Shown here: piece after piece, positions 9,073-17,564 of the stretch
Layout of the letters: every line of letters begins with the position of its first letter
Numbering within the stretch: position 1 is the stretch's first letter
From: CALRGE01 sp964360635
GTDB lineage: Bacteria > Patescibacteriota > Gracilibacteria > UBA1369 > 2-02-FULL-48-14
Length of the DNA: 64,000 nucleotides
NCBI GenBank assembly: GCA_964360635.1
Contig: CAYHXO010000001.1
Coordinates: forward strand, 62,001 to 126,000
Direction: 5' to 3'
Made by a program: the position numbers and the translations under genes
The notes under the pieces: generated by a model
The model's input: only the letters and a program-made list of their open reading frames with translations
Told to the model about the DNA's origin: nothing
Database searches by the model: none

Positions 9073-10115
9073 ATACAGGTTATAATTGCTGTGCAACGAA
9101 TAGTTTTTTTGAAGTTTTTCAGCCCCTCGCCGCTGTGTGCTGAAATACGAATTTTCTCTTCAGAAATTTTTAGTATTCTTGAGAGCGATTTTTTTATTGG
9201 CAGAGCATCAATTTTTGGCCTGTCACACTCAATCGAAAGTGAGATCATTTGGATATCGATTTCTTTCAAAAATGGCTTTAGATAATTTGCACTATTTTTT
9301 TCTCCGAATTTACAAAGTTCATCAGCAATTTTACTAAATGATAGGTTCTTTGCCTGCGCAAGTGCTCGTCCAATTGCGTGAAGAATTACATCTCCATCCG
9401 AATTTGCCAGTAATGCATGTTGAGATTTCACTTTTAATCCTCCAAGAACTAAAGTCCCGGCGGCAGAAAATGCATGTGAGTCTTCGCCAATAAAATAAGT
9501 TTGCTGAATTGATTTTAAATCTTCAGAAAAAGTTATTTTTTTATTTGGTTGACTGGCTTCAACAATTTTTACTTTGTGAAAAGGGAGAATTGCGCTACAG
9601 AGATCACTTTGATTATTTAATGCAATTTTCTTGATTATATCTCCTCTAACAGCCTGCGGTGTTTGCATGAGGCGAAGATTGCTCCGATCAAGAAGAGTTG
9701 AGTAGAAGGAACCTAATGCAGTAATTGTGGTATCTATACATTGGCTTGAAAGTGCTGCAGCCCCATATTTTTTTGTTTCCTTTATCACTTCGCTTATTTC
9801 TTTTTGACTCACAAAAGGGTTCGCCGCGTTATGATCAAGAACAATGTCGTCGTCTTTCAATTTTAAAGTCGACAGCGCATTTTTAAATGATTCCATGCGA
9901 GTTTTTCCTCCAATCACTAATTCTGTTTTTTCATTAATATATTTTTGAAATTTTGATTTATTTGGAACGACTAAAATTACTTTGTCTATTTTTGGATGAT
10001 TTAGAAAAGTATTATATGAATGGGTCCAAAGTGGAAAGCCGTGTAAGCTCACGAAAAGCTTATCTTGCTTTGCTCGTGTGGATTTTCCTGCCGCTAGAAT
10101 TATTGCAACATTCAT
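9063..10115 (-). CDS. ispDF: Bifunctional IspD-IspF enzyme of the MEP pathway
   Basis: 350-aa fusion. The N-terminal half is IspD-like (CTP + MEP to CDP-ME): AIILAAGKSTR at the start, VIGGKTRMESFKNAL, QTPQAVRGD. The usual HDAARP signature reads DHNAANP here. The C-terminal half, from about residue 200, is IspF-like (MEcPP synthase): GEDSHAF and SDGDVILHAI keep the three expected zinc ligands (Asp, His, His). The GDIG-HFPD stretch typical of IspF is replaced by a divergent NLSFSKIADELCKFG segment. It overlaps dxr by 56 nt and ispE by 10 nt. IspDF fusions are known in other bacteria; the divergent motifs make full activity of both halves likely but not certain. Confidence 0.9.
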   Translation of the reverse strand: MNVAIILAAGKSTRAKQDKLFVSLHGFPLWTHSYNTFLNHPKIDKVILVVPNKSKFQKYINEKTELVIGGKTRMESFKNALSTLKLKDDDIVLDHNAANPFVSQKEISEVIKETKKYGAAALSSQCIDTTITALGSFYSTLLDRSNLRLMQTPQAVRGDIIKKIALNNQSDLCSAILPFHKVKIVEASQPNKKITFSEDLKSIQQTYFIGEDSHAFSAAGTLVLGGLKVKSQHALLANSDGDVILHAIGRALAQAKNLSFSKIADELCKFGEKNSANYLKPFLKEIDIQMISLSIECDRPKIDALPIKKSLSRILKISEEKIRISAHSGEGLKNFKKTIRCTAIITCICK

Positions 10116-11163
10116 TGCTTATTTTATTATGGAATTCAATTAAACCTGTTAAATCATGTATTGGGACTTCAAGAATCCATTTTGAAAGTGCTGTTTCAAT
10201 TATATCGTATATTTCAAGAAACTTAATCTCTCCGGCAAGAAATTTTGCAACAGCCACATCGTTTGCTGCATTTAAAATCACAGGAAAATTTGGATTTGCT
10301 CCGTGTAGAGCAAGCCATTTTAATGGCAAGAATGTGTCTTTATCAGCAGGCGCAAAGTTAAGCTCGCTCTTACGAATTCTGAGTGGAGGCCAAGGATATT
10401 CCTTTTTTACCGGCCAATTCAAAGCGTAGAAAATTGGCAGCCTCATATCATTCTGGCTAATCTGCATTTTTGTTGCTCCGGTTTTAGTATGTACCATTGA
10501 ATGCACCACGCTTTGCCTGTGAATCACAATATTAATTTTTGAAATATCCAAATTAAAAAGATTTTTTATTTCAAAAACCTCAAGTACTTTGTTGACCAAA
10601 GTCGCGCTGTCCAAAGAAACTTTCGGTCCCATTTTCCAGGTTGGATGTTGCAGTGCTTCTTTAATTGTTACAGATTCTAAATCCTGTTTTTTCTTCCCAA
10701 AGAAAGGCCCTCCACTGCAAGTTAAGGTGATAGATGACACATCTTCTTTATAATCATTTAGAAGTTGCCAAATTGCAGAGGCTTCTGAATCTAAAGGTCG
10801 AATTTCTCCACCATTATCCTTGGCAATTTCGATAAGAAATTTACCGGCAACTGCAAGAGATTCTTTATTTCCGCTTAATAAAATTTTTCCGTTTTTGAGA
10901 GCTTCAAGCGAAACATAAATTCCATTAAATCCTGGAATTGCATTGATTATTATATCTGCTGTTTTTACCACTTCAGAAATTATATCTTCATTTAAGTCGC
11001 CGAGATATTGCTCTGAATTAAATTTTTCTGACTGCTCATTTAAAAGTTCTTGATTTTTATGTGCAGTCAAAAATGTAACTTTGAAATCTTGCGAGTTTTC
11101 AATTACTTCCAGACTTTGCCTGCCAATTGAACCTGTTGATCCAAAAATTGCAATTGTTTTCAT
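10060..11163 (-). CDS. dxr: 1-deoxy-D-xylulose 5-phosphate reductoisomerase
   Basis: Second step of the MEP pathway, DXP to MEP with NADPH. 367 aa, near normal. Visible: the NADPH-binding GSTGSIGRQSLEVI at residues 8-21, LLSGNKESLAVAG, the metal/substrate motif PLDSEASAIWQLL, CSGGPFFGKK, the HPTWKMGPKVSLDSATLVNK block, and the C-terminal NAANDVAVAKFL. It overlaps the upstream glycosyltransferase gene by 4 nt and the downstream ispDF by 56 nt, so the cluster is translationally coupled. No dxs is in the window. Confidence 0.96.
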   Translation of the reverse strand: MKTIAIFGSTGSIGRQSLEVIENSQDFKVTFLTAHKNQELLNEQSEKFNSEQYLGDLNEDIISEVVKTADIIINAIPGFNGIYVSLEALKNGKILLSGNKESLAVAGKFLIEIAKDNGGEIRPLDSEASAIWQLLNDYKEDVSSITLTCSGGPFFGKKKQDLESVTIKEALQHPTWKMGPKVSLDSATLVNKVLEVFEIKNLFNLDISKINIVIHRQSVVHSMVHTKTGATKMQISQNDMRLPIFYALNWPVKKEYPWPPLRIRKSELNFAPADKDTFLPLKWLALHGANPNFPVILNAANDVAVAKFLAGEIKFLEIYDIIETALSKWILEVPIHDLTGLIEFHNKISNECCNNSSGRKIHTSKAR

Positions 11164-13649
11164 TTAATTTCGTAAAGCTTAATACCGTGGTCGTCATATA
11201 AAAGTTTCCATCCTGAATTTTCAAAGAAAAGTTTTATTCTTTCAAGTTCTTCTTTATAGATTGCGCCATATGTCACGTCTCCAAGATCTGAGTTTGTGGT
11301 AATAAATGCGTGTGTTATTCCTGCGTTGATAAAGGCTTTTTTTACACCTTCATCAGTATTTCCTTGAGCAAGGCAAGCAAATTGTCCTAGATAATCATCA
11401 TCTAAAATAGATGAATCCGGAATAGGTAAAAAGAATTTAATTTGTGAGCCGATTCTATATAATTTTGCATCCGGATAAGAATCCATAATTTTACTTACAT
11501 CTTGGAAGCCTGGGTAGAATCCATTCATAATTTTATCCTCACTTTGTATCCCGAAGGCATAAGAAAGATTAAATACCTCAGCAAAATGATTGACTCTTAC
11601 AAGTAGATTTGCGAATAAAGTAATGACAATAAAAACGCTCAAATACTTATTTTTCCCTTGGACAAAGAAAAGTAGAATTACTCCAGGAATTAACATAAAA
11701 ATTCCGTACCACATAACGCCACTACTTGTTAGTGCCCATAAAATTACATATGCAAAAGTAAAGAGCGCCAAACAGATTAATTTTTTATTTTCTGCAAAAA
11801 TCTTTTTTGGGAAAAGTAGCAGGAACGGAATGATTGATAAAAATATTGGGGTGATGTCTGAAATAAATGTTTTCAGGTCAAATGTCATCGTTGTGTAAAA
11901 TGGAAAAAGCAAAAGTGCCTTTAGCCCATTGCCCAAGCCTGTGTATCTTTTGTAGTCGGCTTGAACTGATAAATCCACAAAATTACATGCCCCAATGAAG
12001 TCGGTTGATAAAAAAGTCGGTATGCGCCTGCCACCAAAAATCATATTTGAAAAGTTGAGAGTGCCTAAAGAATAAACCTGTAATATTGACCAAGGGGCAA
12101 AAATAATAATTACAATTAAAAGTATCTGTAATGCCGGTTTAAATTTATGAATTGATTTCCAGAACTTTTCTTTATATGAGCTGATTGCTAATAAAGTGAA
12201 GCCAAGTGTAGCAAAAATATATCCTGCATTCTGACTATTAATTTCGAAAACATTTAATGTCTGCAGAAAATTTTGCTGTGCGAATATTGCTAATGCCAAG
12301 AAAAATAGTGATGTCGTAAAAAAAATGAATCCTGTTTCCACATAAATTGTTGCCAGTAATATTGTTATGAGAAAAATTATCGATGTTACTTTTATTGTCA
12401 CTGTTAATCCCATCAATAATGATGCGATTAATAGGTATTTTTTTTCTTTCTTTTCTCTCCACTCAAGCCATGCAAGTATTGTTGCGGCTCCTGAAAACAA
12501 AAGTGGTATTTCAGTTTTGGTATCAATAATTGATAAAAATGTGAGCATTGGAATGCTCATGAGAAAAATTGTCGCAACGAGCGACTTTCTTTCATCTAAA
12601 AACTTTTCCGCGATTGAATAGAAAAGGAAAATGCCTGTTGTTAATGTGGCAAAAAGCAATGAGAATGTTATGAGTGGTGTGTTGGCAAATAGCCAGCCAA
12701 TGCTTTGTAATAATGTCCAAGCGCTTGGGCCAATTCCCTCAATGAAAACATTTTTTGTTGCAAATAATTTTGCTCCTCTCATATATAAATTTGAATCGTC
12801 CCATGCAATTGGCATCACTCGTATAAAGTCTACTGATAGCATTGAGAGCATAAGAATTAGCCCGCTCAACAGAATTAAATTTTTTATATCAAATTCTTTT
12901 AAATTTAATTTTGTGGAAAATAAAAATTTGCAATTATCCAAAATTGCCCTGTATGAAATAATTGCTGAACATGCCGACAAAAGTAAGAATGTTTTAGCAG
13001 TAAAAAGACCGAATACACCCAAGAAAAATATCGTAACACTGAAGATTCCGGCTCCTAAGAAAAATGAAAGTGCTCTGTCTTTTGCTTCTATTTTTGATTT
13101 ACGAAAAAATACACTTAGACCCAAGCTCGAAAATAAAATGAAAAACAAAAACGCTGTAAATAAATTTAGGGTGATGTTCTTTGTTAAAAATGCCATCGAT
13201 TTCAAAAATGAAACTTTTTGAAAATATTGATGAAGATCTTCCGGCAGTTGCTTTAAAATTCGATCAGTCTGACGAACCGGTAAATCCTCCTCAAAAATAA
13301 TGGTTTTGCCTTCTAAAGATTCGCCTGACGGAGAAAAAGAAACGCCACTATCTTGTTTTACAATCGCCCCTCCAGTGACTACTGAAAGATCATTTGAGAA
13401 AAAGTCATAACTTGTGAGCAATATCGGCAGAAAAAGCATCGTGATAAAAATCGCTCTCAAATGTATTGTCTTATATTTTTTGTAAATAAATCGCAGACCG
13501 AAAAAAAGCAGACCTAGGCTGGCCACAAGGAATGAAAACTTGAAAATCGCAGTGAAAAAAGCAACCTCATAATAAGCATGTGATGCATAAAAAATTGCAT
13601 AAATAAAAATCGTCCAAGATGTTGCGATAATATACTTTAAAATTTTCAT
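11160..13649 (-). CDS. Large polytopic membrane protein, GT39/ArnT-like glycosyltransferase candidate
   Basis: 829 aa with a dozen or more hydrophobic helices spread over most of the length and a soluble C-terminal domain of about 130 aa. The pattern, including acidic residues in the first large loop (VMPIAWDDSNLYMRGAKL, about residues 277-294) followed by a run of helices, resembles polyprenyl-phosphate-dependent GT-C glycosyltransferases. Such enzymes use lipid-linked sugars made from undecaprenyl phosphate, a product of the isoprenoid pathway encoded around it. It sits between ispG and dxr with 4-nt overlaps on both sides. The family assignment is by topology and weak motif only; a polysaccharide polymerase or other envelope protein is possible. 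Confidence 0.6.
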   Translation of the reverse strand: MKILKYIIATSWTIFIYAIFYASHAYYEVAFFTAIFKFSFLVASLGLLFFGLRFIYKKYKTIHLRAIFITMLFLPILLTSYDFFSNDLSVVTGGAIVKQDSGVSFSPSGESLEGKTIIFEEDLPVRQTDRILKQLPEDLHQYFQKVSFLKSMAFLTKNITLNLFTAFLFFILFSSLGLSVFFRKSKIEAKDRALSFFLGAGIFSVTIFFLGVFGLFTAKTFLLLSACSAIISYRAILDNCKFLFSTKLNLKEFDIKNLILLSGLILMLSMLSVDFIRVMPIAWDDSNLYMRGAKLFATKNVFIEGIGPSAWTLLQSIGWLFANTPLITFSLLFATLTTGIFLFYSIAEKFLDERKSLVATIFLMSIPMLTFLSIIDTKTEIPLLFSGAATILAWLEWREKKEKKYLLIASLLMGLTVTIKVTSIIFLITILLATIYVETGFIFFTTSLFFLALAIFAQQNFLQTLNVFEINSQNAGYIFATLGFTLLAISSYKEKFWKSIHKFKPALQILLIVIIIFAPWSILQVYSLGTLNFSNMIFGGRRIPTFLSTDFIGACNFVDLSVQADYKRYTGLGNGLKALLLFPFYTTMTFDLKTFISDITPIFLSIIPFLLLFPKKIFAENKKLICLALFTFAYVILWALTSSGVMWYGIFMLIPGVILLFFVQGKNKYLSVFIVITLFANLLVRVNHFAEVFNLSYAFGIQSEDKIMNGFYPGFQDVSKIMDSYPDAKLYRIGSQIKFFLPIPDSSILDDDYLGQFACLAQGNTDEGVKKAFINAGITHAFITTNSDLGDVTYGAIYKEELERIKLFFENSGWKLLYDDHGIKLYEIK

Positions 13650-14704
13650 GCTTTTTCTTTTATTAATTTTAACAATTCGTTAACTAAATCTTTCTCCGGC
13701 ACGTTTGCTTTGTAAAGTTCACCTTTATAATAAATTGCTCCGGCTTTTTTCCCACTCGCAATTGCAAAGTCTGATTCTTTTGCTTCACCAACGGCGTTAA
13801 CAACACAGCCCATTACGGAAACTCGAATCGGTTTTTTAAAACCTTTGAGGGCTTTTTCTACTTTTTTTAGCATTTTATCAAGGTTAACTTCGATTCTTCC
13901 ACAAGTTGGACAAGCAACAATATCGGGTTCTTTGCCATACATTCCAAGTGACTTCAGAATCTCCTTACAGATTTCAACTTCCTTTGTGATTTTATCTAAA
14001 ACCGAGACACGAATTGTGTCGCCCACTCCTTGTGCCAATAGTGCGCCGATACCAATCGAACTTTTAATTGTTCCAGCAAATGTTGGGCCGGCTTCTGTAA
14101 CACCTAAATGCAATGGTGAATCTGATTGAGCAGCAAATTTTTCATAAGCATCAATCATTGTGGGCACGCGAGAGCTCTTCAAAGACACTATAAAATTGGA
14201 AAAATCCCGATCGAGAAAATATTTTTCCCACCGCAATGCTGATTCAACTAGTGCATCTGAATTTGGAGCGCCATGTTTTGCCCAAATGTCTTTTTCAAGC
14301 GATCCGGCATTCACACCAATTCTAATTGCGGCATTTTTCTTACGAGCAAGATTTATAACCTTATCCAAATAAGATTTATCAAAAAAATTACCTGGGTTTA
14401 TGCGAATTTTATCTGCTCCATAATCAAGTGCTGCAATTGCTAGGCGAGGGTCGAAGTGAATATCTGCTACCAGTGGCATATTTATTCCGCTTTTTATTTC
14501 AGTTATCGCCTTAGCAGCCTCAAAATTAGGAATTGCAACTCGAATCAAATCCGCCTCATTTTCAACAGTTTTTATTTCAGCAATGCATTTCTTCACATTT
14601 TCGGTCTTTCCCATCGTCATTGTTTGAATACGAACCGGAAATTCACTGCCGACGCATAAATCGCCAATTTTGCAGGTTCGAGTTTTTCTTCTTAAAACAG
14701 TCAT
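13646..14704 (-). CDS. ispG: 4-hydroxy-3-methylbut-2-en-1-yl diphosphate synthase (GcpE)
   Basis: Iron-sulfur enzyme converting MEcPP to HMBPP. 352 aa, the short bacterial form. Seen: VRIQTMTMGKTENV, the TIM-barrel block PLVADIHFDPRLAI...DKIRINPGN, HLGVTEAGPTFAGTIKSS, and the [4Fe-4S] ligands in VACPTCGR and MGCVVNAVGEAKE. First gene of the minus-strand MEP operon; its start is about 100 nt from the infC start on the other strand, so the two transcripts diverge from one intergenic region. It overlaps the next gene by 4 nt. Confidence 0.96.
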   Translation of the reverse strand: MTVLRRKTRTCKIGDLCVGSEFPVRIQTMTMGKTENVKKCIAEIKTVENEADLIRVAIPNFEAAKAITEIKSGINMPLVADIHFDPRLAIAALDYGADKIRINPGNFFDKSYLDKVINLARKKNAAIRIGVNAGSLEKDIWAKHGAPNSDALVESALRWEKYFLDRDFSNFIVSLKSSRVPTMIDAYEKFAAQSDSPLHLGVTEAGPTFAGTIKSSIGIGALLAQGVGDTIRVSVLDKITKEVEICKEILKSLGMYGKEPDIVACPTCGRIEVNLDKMLKKVEKALKGFKKPIRVSVMGCVVNAVGEAKESDFAIASGKKAGAIYYKGELYKANVPEKDLVNELLKLIKEKA

Positions 14705-14748
14705 ATCTGGCTCAATCTAAAGAAAAAGTGCCATTTTGGCAATTCGAA

Positions 14749-14777
14749 TTGACTTTTATCTGTAAAGTTTGTAAATT
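14749..14777 (+). promoter_or_regulatory. Promoter of infC-rpmI-rplT
   Basis: TTGACT (14749-14754), 17-bp spacer, TAAATT (14772-14777), 30 nt before the proposed infC AUU start at 14808. Good match to a sigma-70 type promoter. Confidence 0.5.
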
Positions 14778-14807
14778 TGCATTTGCTTTTGTCTTTAATC
14801 TAATTCT

Positions 14808-15314
14808 ATTAGTAAAGTATTCCGCAAAAACGAAGAAATCAAATCTGTTACGGTTCGCTTGATTAGCGAGACTGAGGAACAGCTAGGAATTCTCGGAATC
14901 GAAAAAGCTATGGCGCTTGCCAAGGAAAGGGGATTCGATCTTGTGGAGGTTTCACCTCAGGCAAGACCTCCGGTTTGCAGGTTGATTGACTTTGGAAAGT
15001 TCATCTACAGGCAGAAAAAACTTGAGCAAAAGCACAAGGCTCAGCAGAAGAAGAGTGAAGTGAAAGGCTTGCGAATCTCTCTAAGAACTGATAAACACGA
15101 TGTTGAAGTAAAAGTGAAGAAGGCCAGAGAGTTCCTAAAAGATGGGAATTCAATCAAAGTTGCGTTGATCTTCAAAGGAAGAGAAATTACACATTTTGAT
15201 CTCGCACTCCTGAAAATGACAGAGATTAAGGAGGCGTTGAAGGATGTTGCAAAAGTCGATCAAGAGCCAAAAAAACAAGGATATAACCTATTCATGATCT
15301 TATCACCCCTATAA
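14808..15314 (+). CDS. infC: Translation initiation factor IF-3, AUU start
   Basis: Binds the 30S subunit and polices start codon choice. The C-terminal part is plain: LDLVEV-type block FDLVEVSPQARPPVCRLIDFGK, then KSEVKGLRISLRTDKHDVEVK. No ATG precedes the conserved N terminus. In frame upstream lie SKVFRKNEEIKSVTVRLIS codons, the family's usual first residues, and before them an ATT at 14808-14810; an in-frame TAA lies four codons further up. A TTG at 14859 exists but would delete conserved sequence. I therefore call ATT as start (168 aa). In E. coli the infC AUU start makes IF-3 regulate itself. rpmI follows after 1 nt. Confidence 0.92.
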   Translation: MSKVFRKNEEIKSVTVRLISETEEQLGILGIEKAMALAKERGFDLVEVSPQARPPVCRLIDFGKFIYRQKKLEQKHKAQQKKSEVKGLRISLRTDKHDVEVKVKKAREFLKDGNSIKVALIFKGREITHFDLALLKMTEIKEALKDVAKVDQEPKKQGYNLFMILSPL

Positions 15315-15315
15315 A

Positions 15316-15507
15316 ATGAAGCAGAAATCACACAGCGGAACAAAGAAACGTGTAAAATTCACGGGTTCCGGGAAAATTCGAATGGAGAAAGGTTCAAAAA
15401 AGCATTTGCTTGTGAACAAATCCAAGAGACAAAAGAACATCGGTGGAAACAAACGAGTTGTTCATAAGTCTGATGCAAAGAGATTTTTGAGACTGTTACC
15501 AAATTAA
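15316..15507 (+). CDS. rpmI: Ribosomal protein bL35
   Basis: 63-aa, very basic large-subunit protein with the family pattern HSGTKKRVKFTGSGKIRMEK at the N terminus and KRFLRLLP at the end. It begins 1 nt after the infC stop and is followed by rplT, the classic infC-rpmI-rplT order. A strong hairpin with a T run separates it from rplT. Confidence 0.95.
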   Translation: MKQKSHSGTKKRVKFTGSGKIRMEKGSKKHLLVNKSKRQKNIGGNKRVVHKSDAKRFLRLLPN

Positions 15508-15516
15508 TTTATTCAT

Positions 15517-15560
15517 GCATGACCCGGGCAATGCCTCGCCTTGTTGGTCAGCAATTTTTT
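15517..15560 (+). terminator. Hairpin plus T-run between rpmI and rplT (attenuator candidate)
   Basis: GCATGACC (15517-15524) pairs with GGTCAGC (15546-15552) with one bulged A; the loop can form a smaller hairpin, and six T follow (15555-15560). It lies inside the operon, directly before rplT, so it could be a partial terminator. In other bacteria L20 controls this operon by binding mRNA in this region. Confidence 0.45.
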
Positions 15561-15574
15561 AACCCCAACCTTAT

Positions 15575-15919
15575 ATGGTTAGAGTAAAGCGTGGCACAAA
15601 TCAAAAAAGGCGGCACAATAAAGTGCTTAAAGCCGCTAAAGGATACGTTGGTGTCCGAAGTAAACATTATACACAGGCGAAACGTGCTATCACGAAAGCC
15701 GGTACTTACGCGTTTGAACACAGACGTCACAAGAAACGAAATTTCCGAAGACTTTGGATTGCTCGTGTGAACGCAGGAGTTCGAGCTCATGGACTTTCAT
15801 ACAGCCGATTTATAAATCTTCTTGCGAAGAAACAAATCGTTTTGGATAGAAAAATCTTGAGCGACATCGCAATTTTCGAACCAAAAGTTTTCGAAGAGAT
15901 TGTGAACTCAGTAAAGTAA
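15575..15919 (+). CDS. rplT: Ribosomal protein bL20
   Basis: 114-aa basic protein of the large subunit, needed early in 50S assembly and an mRNA-binding autoregulator in several bacteria. The sequence follows the family throughout: VKRGTNQKRRHNKVLKAAKG, then the RRHKKRNFRRLWIARVNAGV core and SYSRFINLLAKKQIVLDRK. Start at ATG 15575, 68 nt after rpmI, with pyrimidine-rich sequence rather than a Shine-Dalgarno site upstream. Last gene of the operon; a strong terminator follows. Confidence 0.96.
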   Translation: MVRVKRGTNQKRRHNKVLKAAKGYVGVRSKHYTQAKRAITKAGTYAFEHRRHKKRNFRRLWIARVNAGVRAHGLSYSRFINLLAKKQIVLDRKILSDIAIFEPKVFEEIVNSVK

Positions 15920-15953
15920 CACTCGACCTAGTCGAGCTAAACTAAGAAAAAAG

Positions 15954-15982
15954 AAAGAGAGTCCAGAACGGGCTCTCTTTTT
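15954..15982 (+). terminator. Rho-independent terminator of the infC operon
   Basis: Eleven-pair stem (15954-15964 with 15970-15980, one G-T pair), loop AGAAC, and a T run continuing to 15982. It also separates the operon from the convergent small basic protein gene. Confidence 0.85.
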
Positions 15983-16004
15983 AACAGCTCAACTTCGTTG
16001 AGTA

Positions 16005-16100
16005 TTACTTCTTTTTCTTTGCAACTTTTTTTGCTGCTTTCTTTGGAGCTGCTTTTTTAGCAACAACTTTTTTTGGAGCAACTTTTTTCTTTGCTGGCAT
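16005..16100 (-). CDS. Small Lys/Ala-rich histone H1-like protein
   Basis: A 31-codon frame from ATG (16098-16100 complement) to TAA (16005-16007). The product contains only Lys, Ala, Val and Pro after the first Met; more than half is lysine, arranged as repeats such as VAPKKVVAKKAAPKKAAKK. That composition is the one of histone H1-like (HctB/AlgP-type) DNA-binding tails, so a nucleoid-binding or RNA-binding role is plausible. It is below the length limit of most gene finders. Third-position variation (AAA/AAG, GCT/GCA) with a constant amino-acid pattern supports coding. It is convergent with rplT across the terminator. Confidence 0.6.
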   Translation of the reverse strand: MPAKKKVAPKKVVAKKAAPKKAAKKVAKKKK

Positions 16101-16261
16101 GGAAAGAATGGTTATGAAATATTTCGTAATTTATTGTCCAATGTAATTTACTATTATGCAATTCTATTCACTTGCTCCTATGTATTTTATTTTATTTATA
16201 TGGTGGGTCACGTAAATAAAAAAATTATTATTTTCAGGCATTCCCAATCTGAAAAAGATTT

Positions 16262-16269
16262 GCTATAAT
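16262..16269 (+). promoter_or_regulatory. Extended -10 promoter of murF
   Basis: TGC-TATAAT: a perfect -10 hexamer (16264-16269) preceded by the extended TGn element, about 20 nt before the murF ATG. No convincing -35 box, as is usual for extended -10 promoters. Confidence 0.55.
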
Positions 16270-16289
16270 CGAATCCTAATTAAGCGCAT

Positions 16290-17564
16290 ATGCAAGCCGT
16301 TTTCAAGAAAATAGTGCGGGACTTACTAAGATTTCTAGCGAAGAAAAGACTCGAAAAAATTCGCCCAAAAATTGTGGGCATCACGGGAAGTGTGGGTAAG
16401 ACAAGCGCTAAAGATGCCATCGCCGCTGTGTTAGAAAGAAAATTTATAATTCATAAAAGTCCCGGCGGATATAATAGTGACTTAGGAACTTTGCTAACTA
16501 TTTTAGAAAAACCGAGCGGATATTCTTCGATCGAAAAATGGATAGTAATTATTTTTCAATGCATCGTAGAAAATTTTCAAAAAATTTCTCCGTACGATAT
16601 GCTCGTTATGGAAATGGGAATTGATTATCCGGGTGGGATGGATGAAATTTTGGAAGTTGTTCATCCAGACTTAATGGTTTTTTTGAATGTGAAAGATGTG
16701 CATCGTGGAGAAGGTCAGTTTAAAAATCGCGAACAAATTCTCGAGGAAAAATCAAAAGCTTGTTACAAAGTTCCAAATGACGGGTGGGTGATTTTAAATC
16801 ACGACGACATGTTCACAAAACAACTTGAAAATAAATTACCGGCACAGGTAATTAAAATTGGAACTGAAGAGGGTGCTGATTTGCGAGCAATAAATATTAA
16901 TGCTGATTCGGAAGGTTTACATTTCACGCTTGCTTATGAAGGAAAAGAAATTCCCGTGTTTTTGAAAAATATTTTGGGAGACTGCCATGTTTACATTGTA
17001 TTGGCGGCGATTGCTGTTGGCTTTGTGAGTGGGCTACCTTGGAAAACGATTGAAGCAGGCCTTGCAGATTTTAAAATGCCTAATGGGCGAATGGTGAAGA
17101 TTGAGGGTAAAAATCAGTCAACAATTATTGACAGCACATACAATGCTTCGCCGGATGCAATGGAAGAAGCACTGAAAGTTTTGAGCCTTTTCCGCGGTAG
17201 AAAAATTGCAGCATTAGGAAGTATGAATGAATTGGGTGAACTTGCGGAAAGTGCTCACATTAAGATTGGGAAAATTGCTGCGGAGCATGCGGATCTTTTA
17301 ATTTTAGTCGGAAAATATGCGGCGGATATGGCGGAAGGCGCATCACGCGGTGGCATGCCAAAATCCATGATTCATACATTTAGAACTTCGACTGAGGCCG
17401 GAAAATTTCTTAGCGGCATGCTGGAAAAGTATGATGTTGTTCTTGCGAAAGGAAGTCAGAATGAGGTTAGAATGGAACATTTGGTAAAACTTTGCATGAG
17501 AGATCCATCGCAAGCACGTGCGCAGTTGGTGAGACAAGAGCCTTATTGGTTAAAAAATATTTGA
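16290..17564 (+). CDS. murF: UDP-MurNAc-tripeptide D-alanyl-D-alanine ligase-like Mur ligase
   Basis: Cytoplasmic ligase adding the terminal dipeptide to the peptidoglycan precursor. 424 aa. The ATP loop ITGSVGKTSAKDAIAAVL sits at about residues 32-50, the central domain has MEMGIDYPGGMDEIL and FLNVKDVHRGEGQF with the ENILEEKSK-type lysine region, and the C-terminal domain has IIDSTYNASPDAMEEAL and GSMNELGE. These match MurF more than MurC/D/E. It starts shortly after an extended -10 promoter and ends in a TGATG overlap with the next gene. Confidence 0.88.
   Translation: MQAVFKKIVRDLLRFLAKKRLEKIRPKIVGITGSVGKTSAKDAIAAVLERKFIIHKSPGGYNSDLGTLLTILEKPSGYSSIEKWIVIIFQCIVENFQKISPYDMLVMEMGIDYPGGMDEILEVVHPDLMVFLNVKDVHRGEGQFKNREQILEEKSKACYKVPNDGWVILNHDDMFTKQLENKLPAQVIKIGTEEGADLRAININADSEGLHFTLAYEGKEIPVFLKNILGDCHVYIVLAAIAVGFVSGLPWKTIEAGLADFKMPNGRMVKIEGKNQSTIIDSTYNASPDAMEEALKVLSLFRGRKIAALGSMNELGELAESAHIKIGKIAAEHADLLILVGKYAADMAEGASRGGMPKSMIHTFRTSTEAGKFLSGMLEKYDVVLAKGSQNEVRMEHLVKLCMRDPSQARAQLVRQEPYWLKNI

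Noticed and set aside
9953..10429. 158-aa plus-strand frame over ispDF and dxr
   Set aside because: Covers two well-supported enzymes on the other strand and has no family features.
12631..13221. 196-aa plus-strand frame
   Set aside because: Antisense to the membrane glycosyltransferase-like gene; Asn/Lys/Phe-rich composition is that of a mirrored hydrophobic gene.
17492..17563. Longer N terminus for the delta'-like gene
   Set aside because: Lies inside murF; the TGATG overlap at 17562-17566 gives the natural start.
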